From Croceibacterium sp. TMG7-5b_MA50 (GTDB taxonomy: Bacteria > Pseudomonadota > Alphaproteobacteria > Sphingomonadales > Sphingomonadaceae), in NCBI RefSeq assembly GCF_039830145.1, contig NZ_CP156082.1, forward strand, positions 1,196,001 through 1,260,000: 64,000 nt of DNA. The letters are read 5' to 3'. Of this stretch, positions 54,314-63,705 are shown in pieces. Numbering within the stretch: position 1 is the first letter of the stretch; every line of letters starts with the position of its first letter. The notes beneath the pieces were generated by a model that was not told where the DNA came from, searched no databases, and saw only the letters and a program-made list of their open reading frames with translations. Both the position numbers and the translations under genes were made by a program.

Positions 54314-55851
54314 TCTCCCGCGCGCGCATTCGCCGGACCGCGGCAGCGCTGGAACGGCCCGATCGCGCAGTGATCGACATCGGGTCCAATACCGTGCGGC
54401 TCGTCGTCTATGCCGGTTCCGCCCGCGCGCCGGAGGTGTTCCTGAACGAGAAGGTCACCGCCCGCCTGGGACAGGACCTGGCGACGACCGGGCTGCTGCC
54501 TGATGCTGCGATGGAGGCGGCGCTGACCATGCTGGCCCGGTTCGCCACCATTCTCGACGATCTCGACATCGAAGATGTGCAGACCGTCGCCACCGCCGCC
54601 GTGCGCGATGCGGGCAATGGTCCCGACTTCCTCGCTCGCGTGGAGAAACTGGGGCTCCGCCCTGAGCTGCTGAGCGGGCAGGAGGAGGCGCAGCTTTCCG
54701 CGCTTGGGGTCACTGGCGCTTTTCCCGATGCGGCAGGTGCAGTTGCGGATATCGGCGGCGGCAGTTTGGAACTGGTCAGGATCGGTAACGGTCAGGCGCA
54801 AAGCGGCGTGACCCTGCCGCTCGGCACCTTGCGGCTGCCCGCCCTGCGCGATGCCGGGAATGGCGGTGGCGATGGTTTCCGCGCCCGGCTGGCGCAGATC
54901 ATCGGCAATGGCGGCTTCTCTGGGGAGCCGGTCGGCCAGCTCTACATGGTCGGCGGTACCTGGCGCGCCTTCGCCGCATTCGCGATGCGGGAAGCCGATT
55001 ACCCGCTGACCGATCCACACGGCTATCGCCTGTCAACGGCTGATGCCGATCGCTTCGCCCGCAAGGCGGAGAAAGTCCCGTCGGCGGAATTGGCCCGGAT
55101 CAAGGGCATCTCCAACTCCCGTGCCGCCGTGTTGCCAGATGCGGCCGCCCTGCTGCGCGTCCTGCTCGCGCAATTGCAGCCTGACGGACTGACCTTTTCC
55201 GCCTGGGGTCTGCGCGAAGGATTGCTGCAGAGCCGGCTGGCGGCGGCCGCACGGCAGCAGGATCCACTGCTTTCCGCCATCGGGCAGTTCACCGAACCGC
55301 GCGGTGCCTCCCTTTCAATGGCAACGACGATCACCGGCTGGACCGCGGACGTGGCCGGTGGTGGCAACGGGATGACCGAAGGTGGCGGCAGCGAGCGGCT
55401 GCGTCTTGCCGCCACCCTGCTGGCGATCGCCGCCGCCCGGCTGGAGCCAAACATGCGGCTGCGTCACGCGCTCGACTGGGCGTTGGAGAAGCGCTGGCTC
55501 AACATCAGTCCGGGTGGCCGCGCCAGGCTGGCAGCGGCGCTGCACGGCGCCTGCGGCAAACCGCAGATCGAACCCTCGCTGCTGCGCCTGGCGCCTGAAG
55601 CCGCCTTGCGGGAAGCGGTTGGCTGGGGTCTGGCTATCCGCCTGTGTCGGCGGCTCGGTGCCGGATCGCACATATCGCTCATGACCAGCACGCTGCGGCG
55701 GGAGGATGACCGACTGGTCCTGTGGGTCGATCCGCAGCGGGCCACGCTGGCGGCGGGGCCGGTGCTCGGCGATCTCAGGAACCTGGCGCAGTGGCTTGGG
55801 CTGGACCACCAGTTGCGGGTTGCCGAACGAACGGCCGCCCTGCCCGCCTGA
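54310..55851 (+). CDS. ppx: Exopolyphosphatase / GppA family phosphatase
   Basis: A 513-residue ASKHA-fold phosphatase. The phosphate loop VIDIGSNTVRLVVY, second motif VADIGGGSLELV and the HD-like C-terminal part follow the Ppx/GppA plan. It degrades polyphosphate or pppGpp. Translational overlap with ppk keeps synthesis and breakdown of polyphosphate coupled. Confidence 0.94.
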   Translation: MISRARIRRTAAALERPDRAVIDIGSNTVRLVVYAGSARAPEVFLNEKVTARLGQDLATTGLLPDAAMEAALTMLARFATILDDLDIEDVQTVATAAVRDAGNGPDFLARVEKLGLRPELLSGQEEAQLSALGVTGAFPDAAGAVADIGGGSLELVRIGNGQAQSGVTLPLGTLRLPALRDAGNGGGDGFRARLAQIIGNGGFSGEPVGQLYMVGGTWRAFAAFAMREADYPLTDPHGYRLSTADADRFARKAEKVPSAELARIKGISNSRAAVLPDAAALLRVLLAQLQPDGLTFSAWGLREGLLQSRLAAAARQQDPLLSAIGQFTEPRGASLSMATTITGWTADVAGGGNGMTEGGGSERLRLAATLLAIAAARLEPNMRLRHALDWALEKRWLNISPGGRARLAAALHGACGKPQIEPSLLRLAPEAALREAVGWGLAIRLCRRLGAGSHISLMTSTLRREDDRLVLWVDPQRATLAAGPVLGDLRNLAQWLGLDHQLRVAERTAALPA

Positions 55852-55924
55852 CCCGGCGAAGGTTCAGTCGCCGTTCACCGCCGACAGCGCGTTTGTCATG
55901 GCTCCAACAAGCCGGGAATCCGCC

Positions 55925-56311
55925 ATGTCTCGACTGATCGCGATTGCATTATCCGGGTTCGCCTTTGCCGTCACGTCCAGTTCCGCCGCAGCCCAGATCG
56001 CCTCTCCCCCGCCGCCGCCGGCAGTGGATCTGCCCGTAGATGTTCAGGTGACGGAGATACCGGCCGGCGCCGAGTTGGAGGCGCTGCGCGACAGCATCAG
56101 GGATGGCCGCGCAAGTGGCCAGTTGACCCGCCGCCAGGGCCGACGTCTGCGGAAAGAGGTCCATGTGCTGGAAAGCACCGCCGACCGCTATGCGCAGGAC
56201 GGGACATCAGCCCACGAAGAGCGCGAGATGCAGGTTCGCGCTATCGTCGCGCGCCAGCAGGCAGACGCCATGCGCGGCGTCACGGTGGGCTCGCCTTCGC
56301 CGCCCCGCTGA
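55925..56311 (+). CDS. Small secreted helical protein, unknown
   Basis: A 128-residue protein with a clear signal peptide (ending AAAQ). A Pro-rich segment is followed by a charged, probably alpha-helical stretch (ALRDSIRDGRASGQLTRRQG; KEVHVLESTADRYAQDG). It resembles no family I can name. The stop codon abuts the stop of the convergent hydrolase gene with no gap (TGATCA). Probably periplasmic. Confidence 0.7.
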   Translation: MSRLIAIALSGFAFAVTSSSAAAQIASPPPPPAVDLPVDVQVTEIPAGAELEALRDSIRDGRASGQLTRRQGRRLRKEVHVLESTADRYAQDGTSAHEEREMQVRAIVARQQADAMRGVTVGSPSPPR

Positions 56312-57076
56312 TCAGCCGGCCACCCGCCGCGCGAAGTTCGCCAACAACAGTTCCAGCCGCCGATCCGCCGTGCCGATGCTCCGCATCGCGGAAACATGGT
56401 CATGTCCGGCCAACAGGTGCATCGGCGGATAGGCCGCATGGGCGAGGCCCCAGGCGCCGGCAAGCTGCGCCGCCTGCACCTGACGATCCACGCTGTCACG
56501 CTCCGCCACTGTGAACAGAAGCGGCAGCTCCGTGCCGAGCAGACCGGCTATGCAGGCGCCTGCCGCATCGCTCCGCCAAGCGGCGCCGAACAGGGCCGCC
56601 ATGTCGCCTTCCTCCGTACAGGTGCGTGTGTCGTAGATGCCCGACAGCATGGCCGCGCCTGCGATGCCGCCGCCCGCCGCCACATGGATCGGCTCGTCCA
56701 CGACATAGCCTGCGACATGGAGCGCACCCATGCCATGACCGATCGGGACGATACGGGCTGGATCGACGCCATGCTCCTCCGCGTGGCTGCGCAACCAGCC
56801 GATCGCCGCCGCCAGTGAACGCGATCCGGGCAGGAGCGGATCGGCGGGCGTTGACCGGTAACGCATCGCGGCGCTGGCGATGCCGTGGCCAGCCATGGCG
56901 CGGCAGAGACGCGCGCCATCCTCTCCGACTCCGTCGGCATCGCCGACAAACAGCGCCAGCGGTGCAGCCCTGGCCATGACTGGTGCGCACAGCAGCAATT
57001 CCTGCGCGGGATCAACGCCATACTGGCGATGGTGCAAGGGCCAATTGGTCATAATGTTGCTTAGCGCGGGGATCAC
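56312..57076 (-). CDS. Alpha/beta-hydrolase fold protein lacking the nucleophile serine
   Basis: A 254-residue protein of the alpha/beta-hydrolase (carboxylesterase/kynurenine-formamidase-like) fold. There is an oxyanion-type segment LALFVGDADGVGEDG and the nucleophile elbow reads PIGHGMGALH. The usual G-x-S-x-G serine is therefore Gly115. The rest of the triad looks kept: Asp194 in AERDS and His225/His227 in GHDHVS. It may be inactive as an esterase or use a different chemistry. It follows a TonB receptor on the same strand by 21 nt. ATG 57052 is an alternative start. Confidence 0.75.
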   Translation of the reverse strand: MIPALSNIMTNWPLHHRQYGVDPAQELLLCAPVMARAAPLALFVGDADGVGEDGARLCRAMAGHGIASAAMRYRSTPADPLLPGSRSLAAAIGWLRSHAEEHGVDPARIVPIGHGMGALHVAGYVVDEPIHVAAGGGIAGAAMLSGIYDTRTCTEEGDMAALFGAAWRSDAAGACIAGLLGTELPLLFTVAERDSVDRQVQAAQLAGAWGLAHAAYPPMHLLAGHDHVSAMRSIGTADRRLELLLANFARRVAG

Positions 57077-57097
57077 GACGCGGATAGTTCAGGCTGG

Positions 57098-59104
57098 TCA
57101 CAAACCGTACCGGAAACCGATCCATGCGGTGAACGGTGCGCCGAGGTCGATCGAACCACTGCTATTCCGCGTGACGATGCTCTCGTCCAGCAGGTTCTCG
57201 ACCCGGGCCACAAGTGACAGCCGGCGATGCAGCGGAACCTCGCCAAACAGGTCGAGCGTGGTTGCTGGCATAAGGGCATCATCTTCCTGGTCGCCTTCGA
57301 ACTGCCGGCCCACGTGCCGAAGGGTGAGCGCCAGCCGGGTAGCCTCCGCCGGCTGCCAGCCGAGCGTGGCGCTGCTCGCGATGGCCGGCGTTTGCGCAGG
57401 GCGGAACCCATCCAGTTCCGCTGCCTGGCCGCCCGCTTCCACCTCCGCATCGGTCAGCGCGAGCGAGCCCTGCAGCGACCATGCCCCATGCGTGACTTCA
57501 CCCGCCAGTTCCACTCCGTACGCCCGAATTGCCGGGAGGTTCTGCCGCTGACGCGTGGTCGCATCCAGCGTGACATTGGCAATGGCGTTCTCCAGCCGGT
57601 TGTCGAACACTGTCACCGCCAGGCGAGCGGCCGGCGTCACCTGCCAGTCTACGCCGCCCTCCATACCTGTCAGCCGTTCGTTGCGGAGCTGCGGGTTGGC
57701 CAGCGTGGTGGAAGGAAAAACCACGAACGGGCGGTACAGTTCATTGAGGTTGGGCAGCCTGAACCCGCTATATCCTGCGATCCGCAGTTGCACGCCAGGC
57801 GTGGCATCGTAGGTCGCGCCCGCCCGCCAGTTCACTGCCCAGCCCCGCCGGTCGGCGTAGTCCTCGTTGAGCAGGACCATGCCCGTCGGGCCGACATTGC
57901 GCTGGTACCCCTCGCGAATGGTCCAGCGATCGGCCCTGATGCCGCCTGTCAACATCAAGGGGCCGAGCTGCGCATCGTCCTCCGCAAACAAACCCAGCAC
58001 CGTGTTGGCACCGCCGGCAAAGCGGCTGCCGTTGCCCGCCCCGCTCGCCAGATAGCGATCCTCTACCAGATCGCCCTCGGTCCGGCGGTAATCCACGCCG
58101 AGCCGCACGGTCTGCGAACCGATGGCGCGGCGCACCTCCACCTTACCGCCGATGCCGGTGGAAGGCGTATCGCGCTGATCCAGCGTCAGCGCGTAGGAGG
58201 TGGCGGAGATCACCCGATTGGTGAAGTTGCGCCACTGGACGTAAGCAAGCGCATCCACCTGCCACGCGCCCCGGCCGACCAGCCGCAGCGACAAGTCCTG
58301 CCCGTTGCTGCTGCTGTCGGCCCCACGGAACCGCAGTGTGCGCCGGTCATCAAAGGCGAGACCGCGCGCTTGCAGCTCAAGTTCGGGTGCCACCTGCTGC
58401 ACCAAGCGGCCACTGGCCGACCAGCTGTCGTAACCGGCCCGCACGGTCGCCGGCACCCGCTGGCCCGCCGGCGTGGTGAAGAAGCCCTGCCCCCGGTCCC
58501 AGCGCCCGCTGACCACGGCAAAGCCATCGCCAATCTCCGGCGCGAGCGTCGCGGATAGTGCGGTCTCCCCCCGCTGATCGATCAGCGCCTCCCCCGAAAA
58601 CAGGCCGAGCGTCTCCGCCCCGGCGCTCTCCAGTTCCACCGTACCGGCCAGCGCGCCCGCGCCGAACGGCCCCGCCCCGCCCCCGCGCGTCACTTGGACG
58701 CGGGCCAGACGCTCCGGCACAAGGGCGCTGAACGGGATGTAGCCGAAGAACGGATCGGCCATTGGCACGCCGTCGAGCAGCAATTGCGCCCGGCTGCTGG
58801 CGTTCCCGCCCAGCGCGCGCAGTGTAATGCCCTGCGCCGACGGATTACTGGACCGGCTGTCCGACCGCCGGAACTGCTGGAACCCGGCGACATTCGCCAG
58901 CACATCCTCCAGCCGACCGGACGCGCTGCGGGTGATCTCCTCCCGTTCCAGGGTCACCGTTCCGTATGCGGGCGTCGCCGGGCTATCCGGCAGGCCGGCC
59001 CCGGTGACGATGATCGGGACCGGATCAGCCTGTGCCAGCGCCGGCGCACAGGCCGCGGTGCCTAGCGCAAAGGCGGCGGTACCCGCCAGATCGCGGCTCA
59101 TCAT
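57098..59104 (-). CDS. TonB-dependent receptor (BtuB/siderophore-like size)
   Basis: A 668-residue receptor with signal peptide (ending PALAQ), TonB-box-like IIVTG, plug (GRLEDVLANVAGFQQFRRSD; LLLDGVPMADPFFGYIPFSA) and a 22-strand-sized barrel ending WIGFRYGL. This compact type usually imports vitamins, metal chelates or small organics. Its ATG overlaps the stop of the SnoaL-like gene (ATGA). No cobalamin-riboswitch motif was seen upstream. Confidence 0.9.
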   Translation of the reverse strand: MMSRDLAGTAAFALGTAACAPALAQADPVPIIVTGAGLPDSPATPAYGTVTLEREEITRSASGRLEDVLANVAGFQQFRRSDSRSSNPSAQGITLRALGGNASSRAQLLLDGVPMADPFFGYIPFSALVPERLARVQVTRGGGAGPFGAGALAGTVELESAGAETLGLFSGEALIDQRGETALSATLAPEIGDGFAVVSGRWDRGQGFFTTPAGQRVPATVRAGYDSWSASGRLVQQVAPELELQARGLAFDDRRTLRFRGADSSSNGQDLSLRLVGRGAWQVDALAYVQWRNFTNRVISATSYALTLDQRDTPSTGIGGKVEVRRAIGSQTVRLGVDYRRTEGDLVEDRYLASGAGNGSRFAGGANTVLGLFAEDDAQLGPLMLTGGIRADRWTIREGYQRNVGPTGMVLLNEDYADRRGWAVNWRAGATYDATPGVQLRIAGYSGFRLPNLNELYRPFVVFPSTTLANPQLRNERLTGMEGGVDWQVTPAARLAVTVFDNRLENAIANVTLDATTRQRQNLPAIRAYGVELAGEVTHGAWSLQGSLALTDAEVEAGGQAAELDGFRPAQTPAIASSATLGWQPAEATRLALTLRHVGRQFEGDQEDDALMPATTLDLFGEVPLHRRLSLVARVENLLDESIVTRNSSGSIDLGAPFTAWIGFRYGL

Positions 59105-59523
59105 GGCTGGAAGTCGAGCGCGCCGACCCTTTCCGCGAAACGCCAGCCATCAGCTTCACGCACCAGCCGATCGGTGTAGCTGCCGATCAGCGGTGCCAGC
59201 CCCGCTCCGGTGAACAGCAGGATCACGCTGAAGGCGCGGGCACAATCGGCGCTTTCAGCATCCACCACTACGTTGGCGACCACATGCCGCTGCGCCCGCG
59301 CCGGGCGGGCGGTGAAGCTGGCGAGGATCGCATCCCGCCCCTCGACCCACTCGCCGGGCTTGCTTGGCCGGGCAAAGCGGGCATCGGCAGTGTAGAGGTC
59401 CGCAACCGCCGTCCACCGCCCGGCATCCGCCAGGTTCACGTATTTATGGATCAACCGCGCGCAATCCGCCTCGATCGCGCGGCGCTCCGCTTCGCTCAAC
59501 CCCGTGGGCAGATTGTCGTGCAT
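59101..59523 (-). CDS. SnoaL/NTF2-like protein
   Basis: A 140-residue cone-shaped NTF2-like protein: long N-terminal helix (EAERRAIEADCARLIHKYVN), ADLYTADARFARP, then beta strands (HVVANVVVDAESADCARAFS) and the closing GWRFAERVGAL. Relatives include small dehydratases, isomerases and dioxygenase beta-subunits. ATG 59523 begins the conserved helix. First gene of the minus-strand group, divergent from the MetE-like gene over 116 bp. Confidence 0.85.
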   Translation of the reverse strand: MHDNLPTGLSEAERRAIEADCARLIHKYVNLADAGRWTAVADLYTADARFARPSKPGEWVEGRDAILASFTARPARAQRHVVANVVVDAESADCARAFSVILLFTGAGLAPLIGSYTDRLVREADGWRFAERVGALDFQP

Positions 59524-59639
59524 GCCCCGTGCCTTGGCACAGGCCATTGCCCACGCCAAGCCGCGCCTCCTCGCACTTGCGGCGAGTTCGCGTATGTGAA
59601 AGACGGTCGCTGTAACTGGCATATGAGACTGTTTTTACG

Positions 59640-60764
59640 ATGATCCATACCACCCATGTCGGCAGCCTGCCGCGCGGTTCCGACCTCGTCCCGTTGCTGA
59701 TCGCCCGCGACAAGGGGGAGGCGTATGACGAGGCCGAGTTCGACCGGATCGTGCAGGCTGCCGTCGACGACGCGGTCGCCCGACAGGTTGCGGCGGGCGT
59801 GTCGATCGTGTCGGACGGCGAGCTCGGCAAGGTGGGCTATTCGACTTACATCCAGGAACGGCTGTCCGGCTTTGGCGGACATACCCCGCGCAAGCCCGCG
59901 CTCGATCTGGCGGAGGTGCCCGATCTCGCACGCAAGCTGGCAGGGATCATGGGTGCGCAGGAATTCACCCGCGCCAGCGCCATCTCCAAGGTGGAATTGG
60001 TAAACCTGCAGCCGCTGCACGATGATGTGCGCCGCTTCCGCAGCGCGCTGGATCGGCATGGCGACGGGGTCGCCGGCTTCCTCAATGCGGCAAGCCCCGG
60101 CCTTATCACCGCATTCCAGCCCAACGCCTTCTATCCCGATCACGAAGTCTACTTGGCCGATTTGGTCGCGGCCATGCGTCCTGAATATGAGGCGATCGTG
60201 AATGCCGGCTTCGACCTGCAGCTCGATTGCCCCGACCTCGCGATGAGCCGGCACACCGGTTACCAGGACATGGACGAGGCGGAGTTCCTGCGCACCATCG
60301 CCGCCAATGTGGAGGCGCTGAATGCCGCCACCGCGAACATCCCGCCTGAACGGCTGCGGATGCATGTGTGCTGGGGCAATTACGAAGGGCCGCACGACCA
60401 CGACATCCCGCTCGAGCGGATCATCGACGTGGTGCTCGCCGCCCGACCGCAGATCATTCTGTTCGAAGCGGCCAACCCCCGGCACGAACATGAATGGATC
60501 GTCTGGCGCGCGGCGGACACGGCCGGCAAGGTGCTGGCCCCAGGCCTGATCGACAGCTGCAGCAATTACATCGAAACGCCGGAACTGATCGCCCAGCGGA
60601 TCGAACGCTTTGCCGGTTTCGTCGGCAAGGAGCGGGTGATCGCGAGCACTGACTGCGGCTTCGGCACCTTCGCCGGTTACGGCAAGATCGACCCGGCGGT
60701 GACCTGGAAGAAGCTCGCGAATCTGCGCGCAGGTGCCGATCTGGCGGATGCGCGGATCGGCTGA
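59640..60764 (+). CDS. Cobalamin-independent methionine synthase II-like zinc enzyme
   Basis: A 374-residue UROD/MetE-like TIM barrel, equal to the C-terminal half of MetE only. Zinc ligands are visible: H242-V-C244 in MHVCWGNY, Glu276 in LFEAANPRHEHEW and Cys339 in STDCGFG. N-terminal THVGSLPR is the usual substrate loop. Stand-alone members include thiol transferases and 2-hydroxypropyl-CoM lyase rather than methionine synthase. It is translationally coupled (TGATG) to its own IclR regulator, so a catabolic methyl- or thiol-transfer role is more likely than methionine synthesis. Confidence 0.85.
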   Translation: MIHTTHVGSLPRGSDLVPLLIARDKGEAYDEAEFDRIVQAAVDDAVARQVAAGVSIVSDGELGKVGYSTYIQERLSGFGGHTPRKPALDLAEVPDLARKLAGIMGAQEFTRASAISKVELVNLQPLHDDVRRFRSALDRHGDGVAGFLNAASPGLITAFQPNAFYPDHEVYLADLVAAMRPEYEAIVNAGFDLQLDCPDLAMSRHTGYQDMDEAEFLRTIAANVEALNAATANIPPERLRMHVCWGNYEGPHDHDIPLERIIDVVLAARPQIILFEAANPRHEHEWIVWRAADTAGKVLAPGLIDSCSNYIETPELIAQRIERFAGFVGKERVIASTDCGFGTFAGYGKIDPAVTWKKLANLRAGADLADARIG

Positions 60765-61525
60765 TGCCGACGGACGCGAAGACCTCTTCCGCCGGTCCTG
60801 CGGCGCAGGTCAAATCGGCAACGCGCACGCTCGACATCATCGAACATGTCATCGCGGCCGACCGGCCCCTTGTGGCGCAAGAAATCGCCAGCACCCTGGC
60901 CATTCCGGTCTCCAGCCTGTCCTACCTCCTCGCCACGCTGGTGGAGCGGCGATACCTGCTGCGCGAAGGGCGCCGCTATCTGCCGGGTCCCGGATTGCAA
61001 CGGCTGCACGCCCGGCCGTCAGGGCCGAGCTTGGTCGAGCGGGTCACGCCGCTGGTGCAATATCTGCGCAACCAGCTGAACGAAACCGCAAGCTTCCTGG
61101 TGCGCGTGGGCTGGGAGGCTGAAGTGCTGGTGACGCAGACCAGCGACCACGCCTTGCGTTACTCGCTGGATACCGGCGGGCGCCTGCCACTTCACGCGCT
61201 GGCCGGCGGCCGCGCCTTGCTGACTTTGTTGAGCGAGGCCGAACTGGAACAGTATTTCGCGGCCAGCAACCGTCATGTGATAACCCGCTTCACCATCACC
61301 GGCGAACAACCCCTGCGGCATGCGATCGCCGCGGCACGCGATAACGGCGTGGCGGAAACGGACCAGGAATATACGCTGGGCATTCACGGCATGGCCTGCA
61401 TCGTCCATGCCGGGGGACAGCCTGTCGGGGCGCTGGCGGTCGCCATCCCCAAGGCGCGTCTCGCGCCGGATCGTCACGATCAGGTGCTCGACCTGCTGCG
61501 GCGTGCGGCCACCATGCTGGCGTAA
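60764..61525 (+). CDS. IclR-family transcriptional regulator
   Basis: A 253-residue regulator. The winged helix (about 15-75; TRTLDIIEHVIAADRPLVAQ; LAIPVSSLSYLLATLVERRY) precedes an IclR effector domain (RLPLHALAGGRALLTLLSEA; EYTLGIHGMACIVHAGGQPV). The start overlaps the MetE-like stop by one base. It likely controls this gene and the divergent SnoaL/TonB receptor group. Confidence 0.9.
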   Translation: MPTDAKTSSAGPAAQVKSATRTLDIIEHVIAADRPLVAQEIASTLAIPVSSLSYLLATLVERRYLLREGRRYLPGPGLQRLHARPSGPSLVERVTPLVQYLRNQLNETASFLVRVGWEAEVLVTQTSDHALRYSLDTGGRLPLHALAGGRALLTLLSEAELEQYFAASNRHVITRFTITGEQPLRHAIAAARDNGVAETDQEYTLGIHGMACIVHAGGQPVGALAVAIPKARLAPDRHDQVLDLLRRAATMLA

Positions 61526-61541
61526 GCCGCGCCGCCAACCC

Positions 61542-62915
61542 CTAGCCAGCCGCGCGGGGCAGGCGCAGGCGAACGAGCAAGCCCCCCAGATCCTCGCTCT
61601 CGTCCAATTCTACCGTGCCGCCATAGATGCCTACGACGTCACGCACGATCGCCAGGCCGAGGCCGGTTCCAGGCTTGCCCGTATCCAGCCGGGCGCCGCG
61701 ACCGAATATACCCTCCCGCTTGGCTTCGGGAATGCCCATGCCGTCATCCTCCACCCAGATCGCGCAGGTTGGCCCTTCCCCTTCGGCATCGACGGTCAGG
61801 AACACGCTGCCGCCACCATACTTGGCCGCATTCTCCAGCAGGTTGCCCAGCACTTCGTCCAGATCCTGCCGCTCTATCGCCACCTCTGCCGTGGCGGAGC
61901 CAGCGATGTCGAACCGACTGTCCGAATACAGCCGCGCAACGGCCCGCTCGACCCCGCGGGCACTCTCCATCACATTGGTGCGCGACAGGCCGATCGCTCG
62001 ACGACCCAGCGCGCGCGCGCGGGCGAGGTGGTGATCGACATGGCGCCGCATCGCCGCGACCTCCCGCAGCACGGTCTGGTCCAAGTCCGGTGAATGGGCG
62101 CTGGCCGCGTTGGTCAGCACGGTCAGCGGCGTCTTCAGGGCATGGGCGAGGTTCCCCGCATGGGTGCGCGCCTCCTCCGCCTGTCGGTCCGTATGAGCGA
62201 GCAAGGCATTAAGCTCCTCCACCATGGGCTGCACTTCGGTGGGCAGCGGTTCGGTGACCCGGTTCGCGCCGGTGCTGCGAATGCGGGCGATGGCCTTGCG
62301 CACGCGCCGTAGCGGCACCAGCCCCAGCCAAGTCTGCAACGCGACCATGCCGAACAGGCCAAGGCCGAGCACGGCGAAGCTCCACACCAGAATGGCGCGG
62401 CTATCGGCGATTTGCGCGTCCAGTTCGCCGCGTGCCGCCGCCACGGCGAACTGCCATTCGGTGTTGCTGCCCGGCAACCGCAAGGTGCGCTCGGCAATGC
62501 GCAGCGGCTCCTCTTCGAATTGCTGCGTGTCGTAGTAGTGCGGGCGGTAATCGTGCGACCTGTTCGACAGGGTCAGCGTGCGATCCCACAGCGAACGCGA
62601 TGGCCAATCCTCGTGCCCCGGGCCGCTGATCTGCCAGTACAGCCCGCTGTTCGGCTCCAGGAAGCGCTGATCGCCCAGCGGACGGTTGAAGAACACCTCC
62701 CCCTCCGGCCCGATCTCGGCCGACCCGATCATACTGGTCAGGACATATTCCAGCTGTTCGTCGAACTGGCTGGTCAGCAGCGTGCCGATCGTACGATCCA
62801 GCGCCAGACCGCCGACCAGTAGCAGCACGCCGATCCATGCCGCCGCGATCAGCAGCATGCGACGCGCCAAGCTGCCCGTGGGCGGCGGCGTCACGTCCTC
62901 CGCAACGGTGGTCAC
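61542..62915 (-). CDS. PhoQ-like sensor histidine kinase
   Basis: About 457 residues. Two transmembrane helices (MLLIAAAWIGVLLLVGGLAL; AILVWSFAVLGLGLFGMVAL) enclose a periplasmic sensor of roughly 120 residues. A HAMP-like linker and the phospho-acceptor box GNLAHALKTPLTVL follow, of the type found in PhoQ relatives. The ATPase has NLLENAAKYG (N box), DDGMGIP (G1) and GTGLGLAIV (G2). The start is uncertain: GTG 62915 avoids a 65-nt overlap with the response regulator that ATG 63005 would create; GTG 62894 is also possible. Confidence 0.9.
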   Translation of the reverse strand: MTTVAEDVTPPPTGSLARRMLLIAAAWIGVLLLVGGLALDRTIGTLLTSQFDEQLEYVLTSMIGSAEIGPEGEVFFNRPLGDQRFLEPNSGLYWQISGPGHEDWPSRSLWDRTLTLSNRSHDYRPHYYDTQQFEEEPLRIAERTLRLPGSNTEWQFAVAAARGELDAQIADSRAILVWSFAVLGLGLFGMVALQTWLGLVPLRRVRKAIARIRSTGANRVTEPLPTEVQPMVEELNALLAHTDRQAEEARTHAGNLAHALKTPLTVLTNAASAHSPDLDQTVLREVAAMRRHVDHHLARARALGRRAIGLSRTNVMESARGVERAVARLYSDSRFDIAGSATAEVAIERQDLDEVLGNLLENAAKYGGGSVFLTVDAEGEGPTCAIWVEDDGMGIPEAKREGIFGRGARLDTGKPGTGLGLAIVRDVVGIYGGTVELDESEDLGGLLVRLRLPRAAG

Positions 62916-62940
62916 CGGCGGCAGCGCAGCCGCGGCGACG

Positions 62941-63615
62941 TCACTCGCGCGGGGCGTCGGGGTCGTCGAGGCTGTAGCCAAGGCCACGGATGGTGGTGAT
63001 GACATTGGCGCCCAGCTTCTTGCGGATACGCGTCACGAACACCTCGATCGTGTTGCTGTCCCGGTCGAAGTCCTGGTCGTAGATATGCTCGATCAGCTCG
63101 GTCCGGCTGACGACCTTGCCCTTGTGGTGCATCAAGTAGCTCAGCAGCTTGTATTCCTGCGCTGTCAGCTTGACCGGCTCCCCCGCCAGCGTCACGCGAC
63201 CGCTGCGCGTATCCAGCCGCACGTCGCCCGCCATCAATTCGCTGCTGGCATTGCCCGTCGCGCGACGGATCAGGGCGCGCAGACGTGCGATCAGTTCCTC
63301 CGTCTGGAATGGCTTGGCCAGGTAATCGTCCGCGCCGGCGTCCAGCCCCGCGACCTTGTCGCTCCAGCTGTCGCGCGCCGTCAGCACCAGTACGGGGAAG
63401 TTGCGCCCCTCCCGCCGCCACATACCAAGCACAGTCAGTCCATCGATCTCCGGCAAGCCGAGATCGAGGATAACGGCATCGTACTCCTCCGTGGAGCCCA
63501 TGAAGTGGCCATCCTCGCCGTCGACCGACAGGTCCACCGCGTAGCCGGTCTGTTCCAACGTGGTCTTCAGCTGTTGGCCGAGCGTCGGTTCGTCCTCGAC
63601 GATCAGGATGCGCAT
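62941..63615 (-). CDS. PhoP-like OmpR-family response regulator
   Basis: A 224-residue regulator. The receiver is intact: acidic pair in ILIVEDEP, phospho-acceptor Asp in VILDLGLPEIDG, TA in LVLTARD and Lys in DDYLAKPF. The C-terminal winged helix ends in TTIRGLGYSLD. It pairs with the downstream kinase. ATG 63615 fits the family start MRILIVEDE. Confidence 0.94.
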   Translation of the reverse strand: MRILIVEDEPTLGQQLKTTLEQTGYAVDLSVDGEDGHFMGSTEEYDAVILDLGLPEIDGLTVLGMWRREGRNFPVLVLTARDSWSDKVAGLDAGADDYLAKPFQTEELIARLRALIRRATGNASSELMAGDVRLDTRSGRVTLAGEPVKLTAQEYKLLSYLMHHKGKVVSRTELIEHIYDQDFDRDSNTIEVFVTRIRKKLGANVITTIRGLGYSLDDPDAPRE

Positions 63616-63705
63616 GTCCAATCCCTTGCAAATACCCCGCGAGAAACGCCTTGGGGTTTTGCAACGAACGCGTCAACAATGCGGCAGGGTCCCGGATCGC
63701 CTGCC

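Noticed and set aside
59524-59639. SAM or cobalamin riboswitch upstream of the MetE-like gene or TonB receptor
   Set aside because: The interval is only 116 bp and contains no recognisable SAM-II or B12-box elements.
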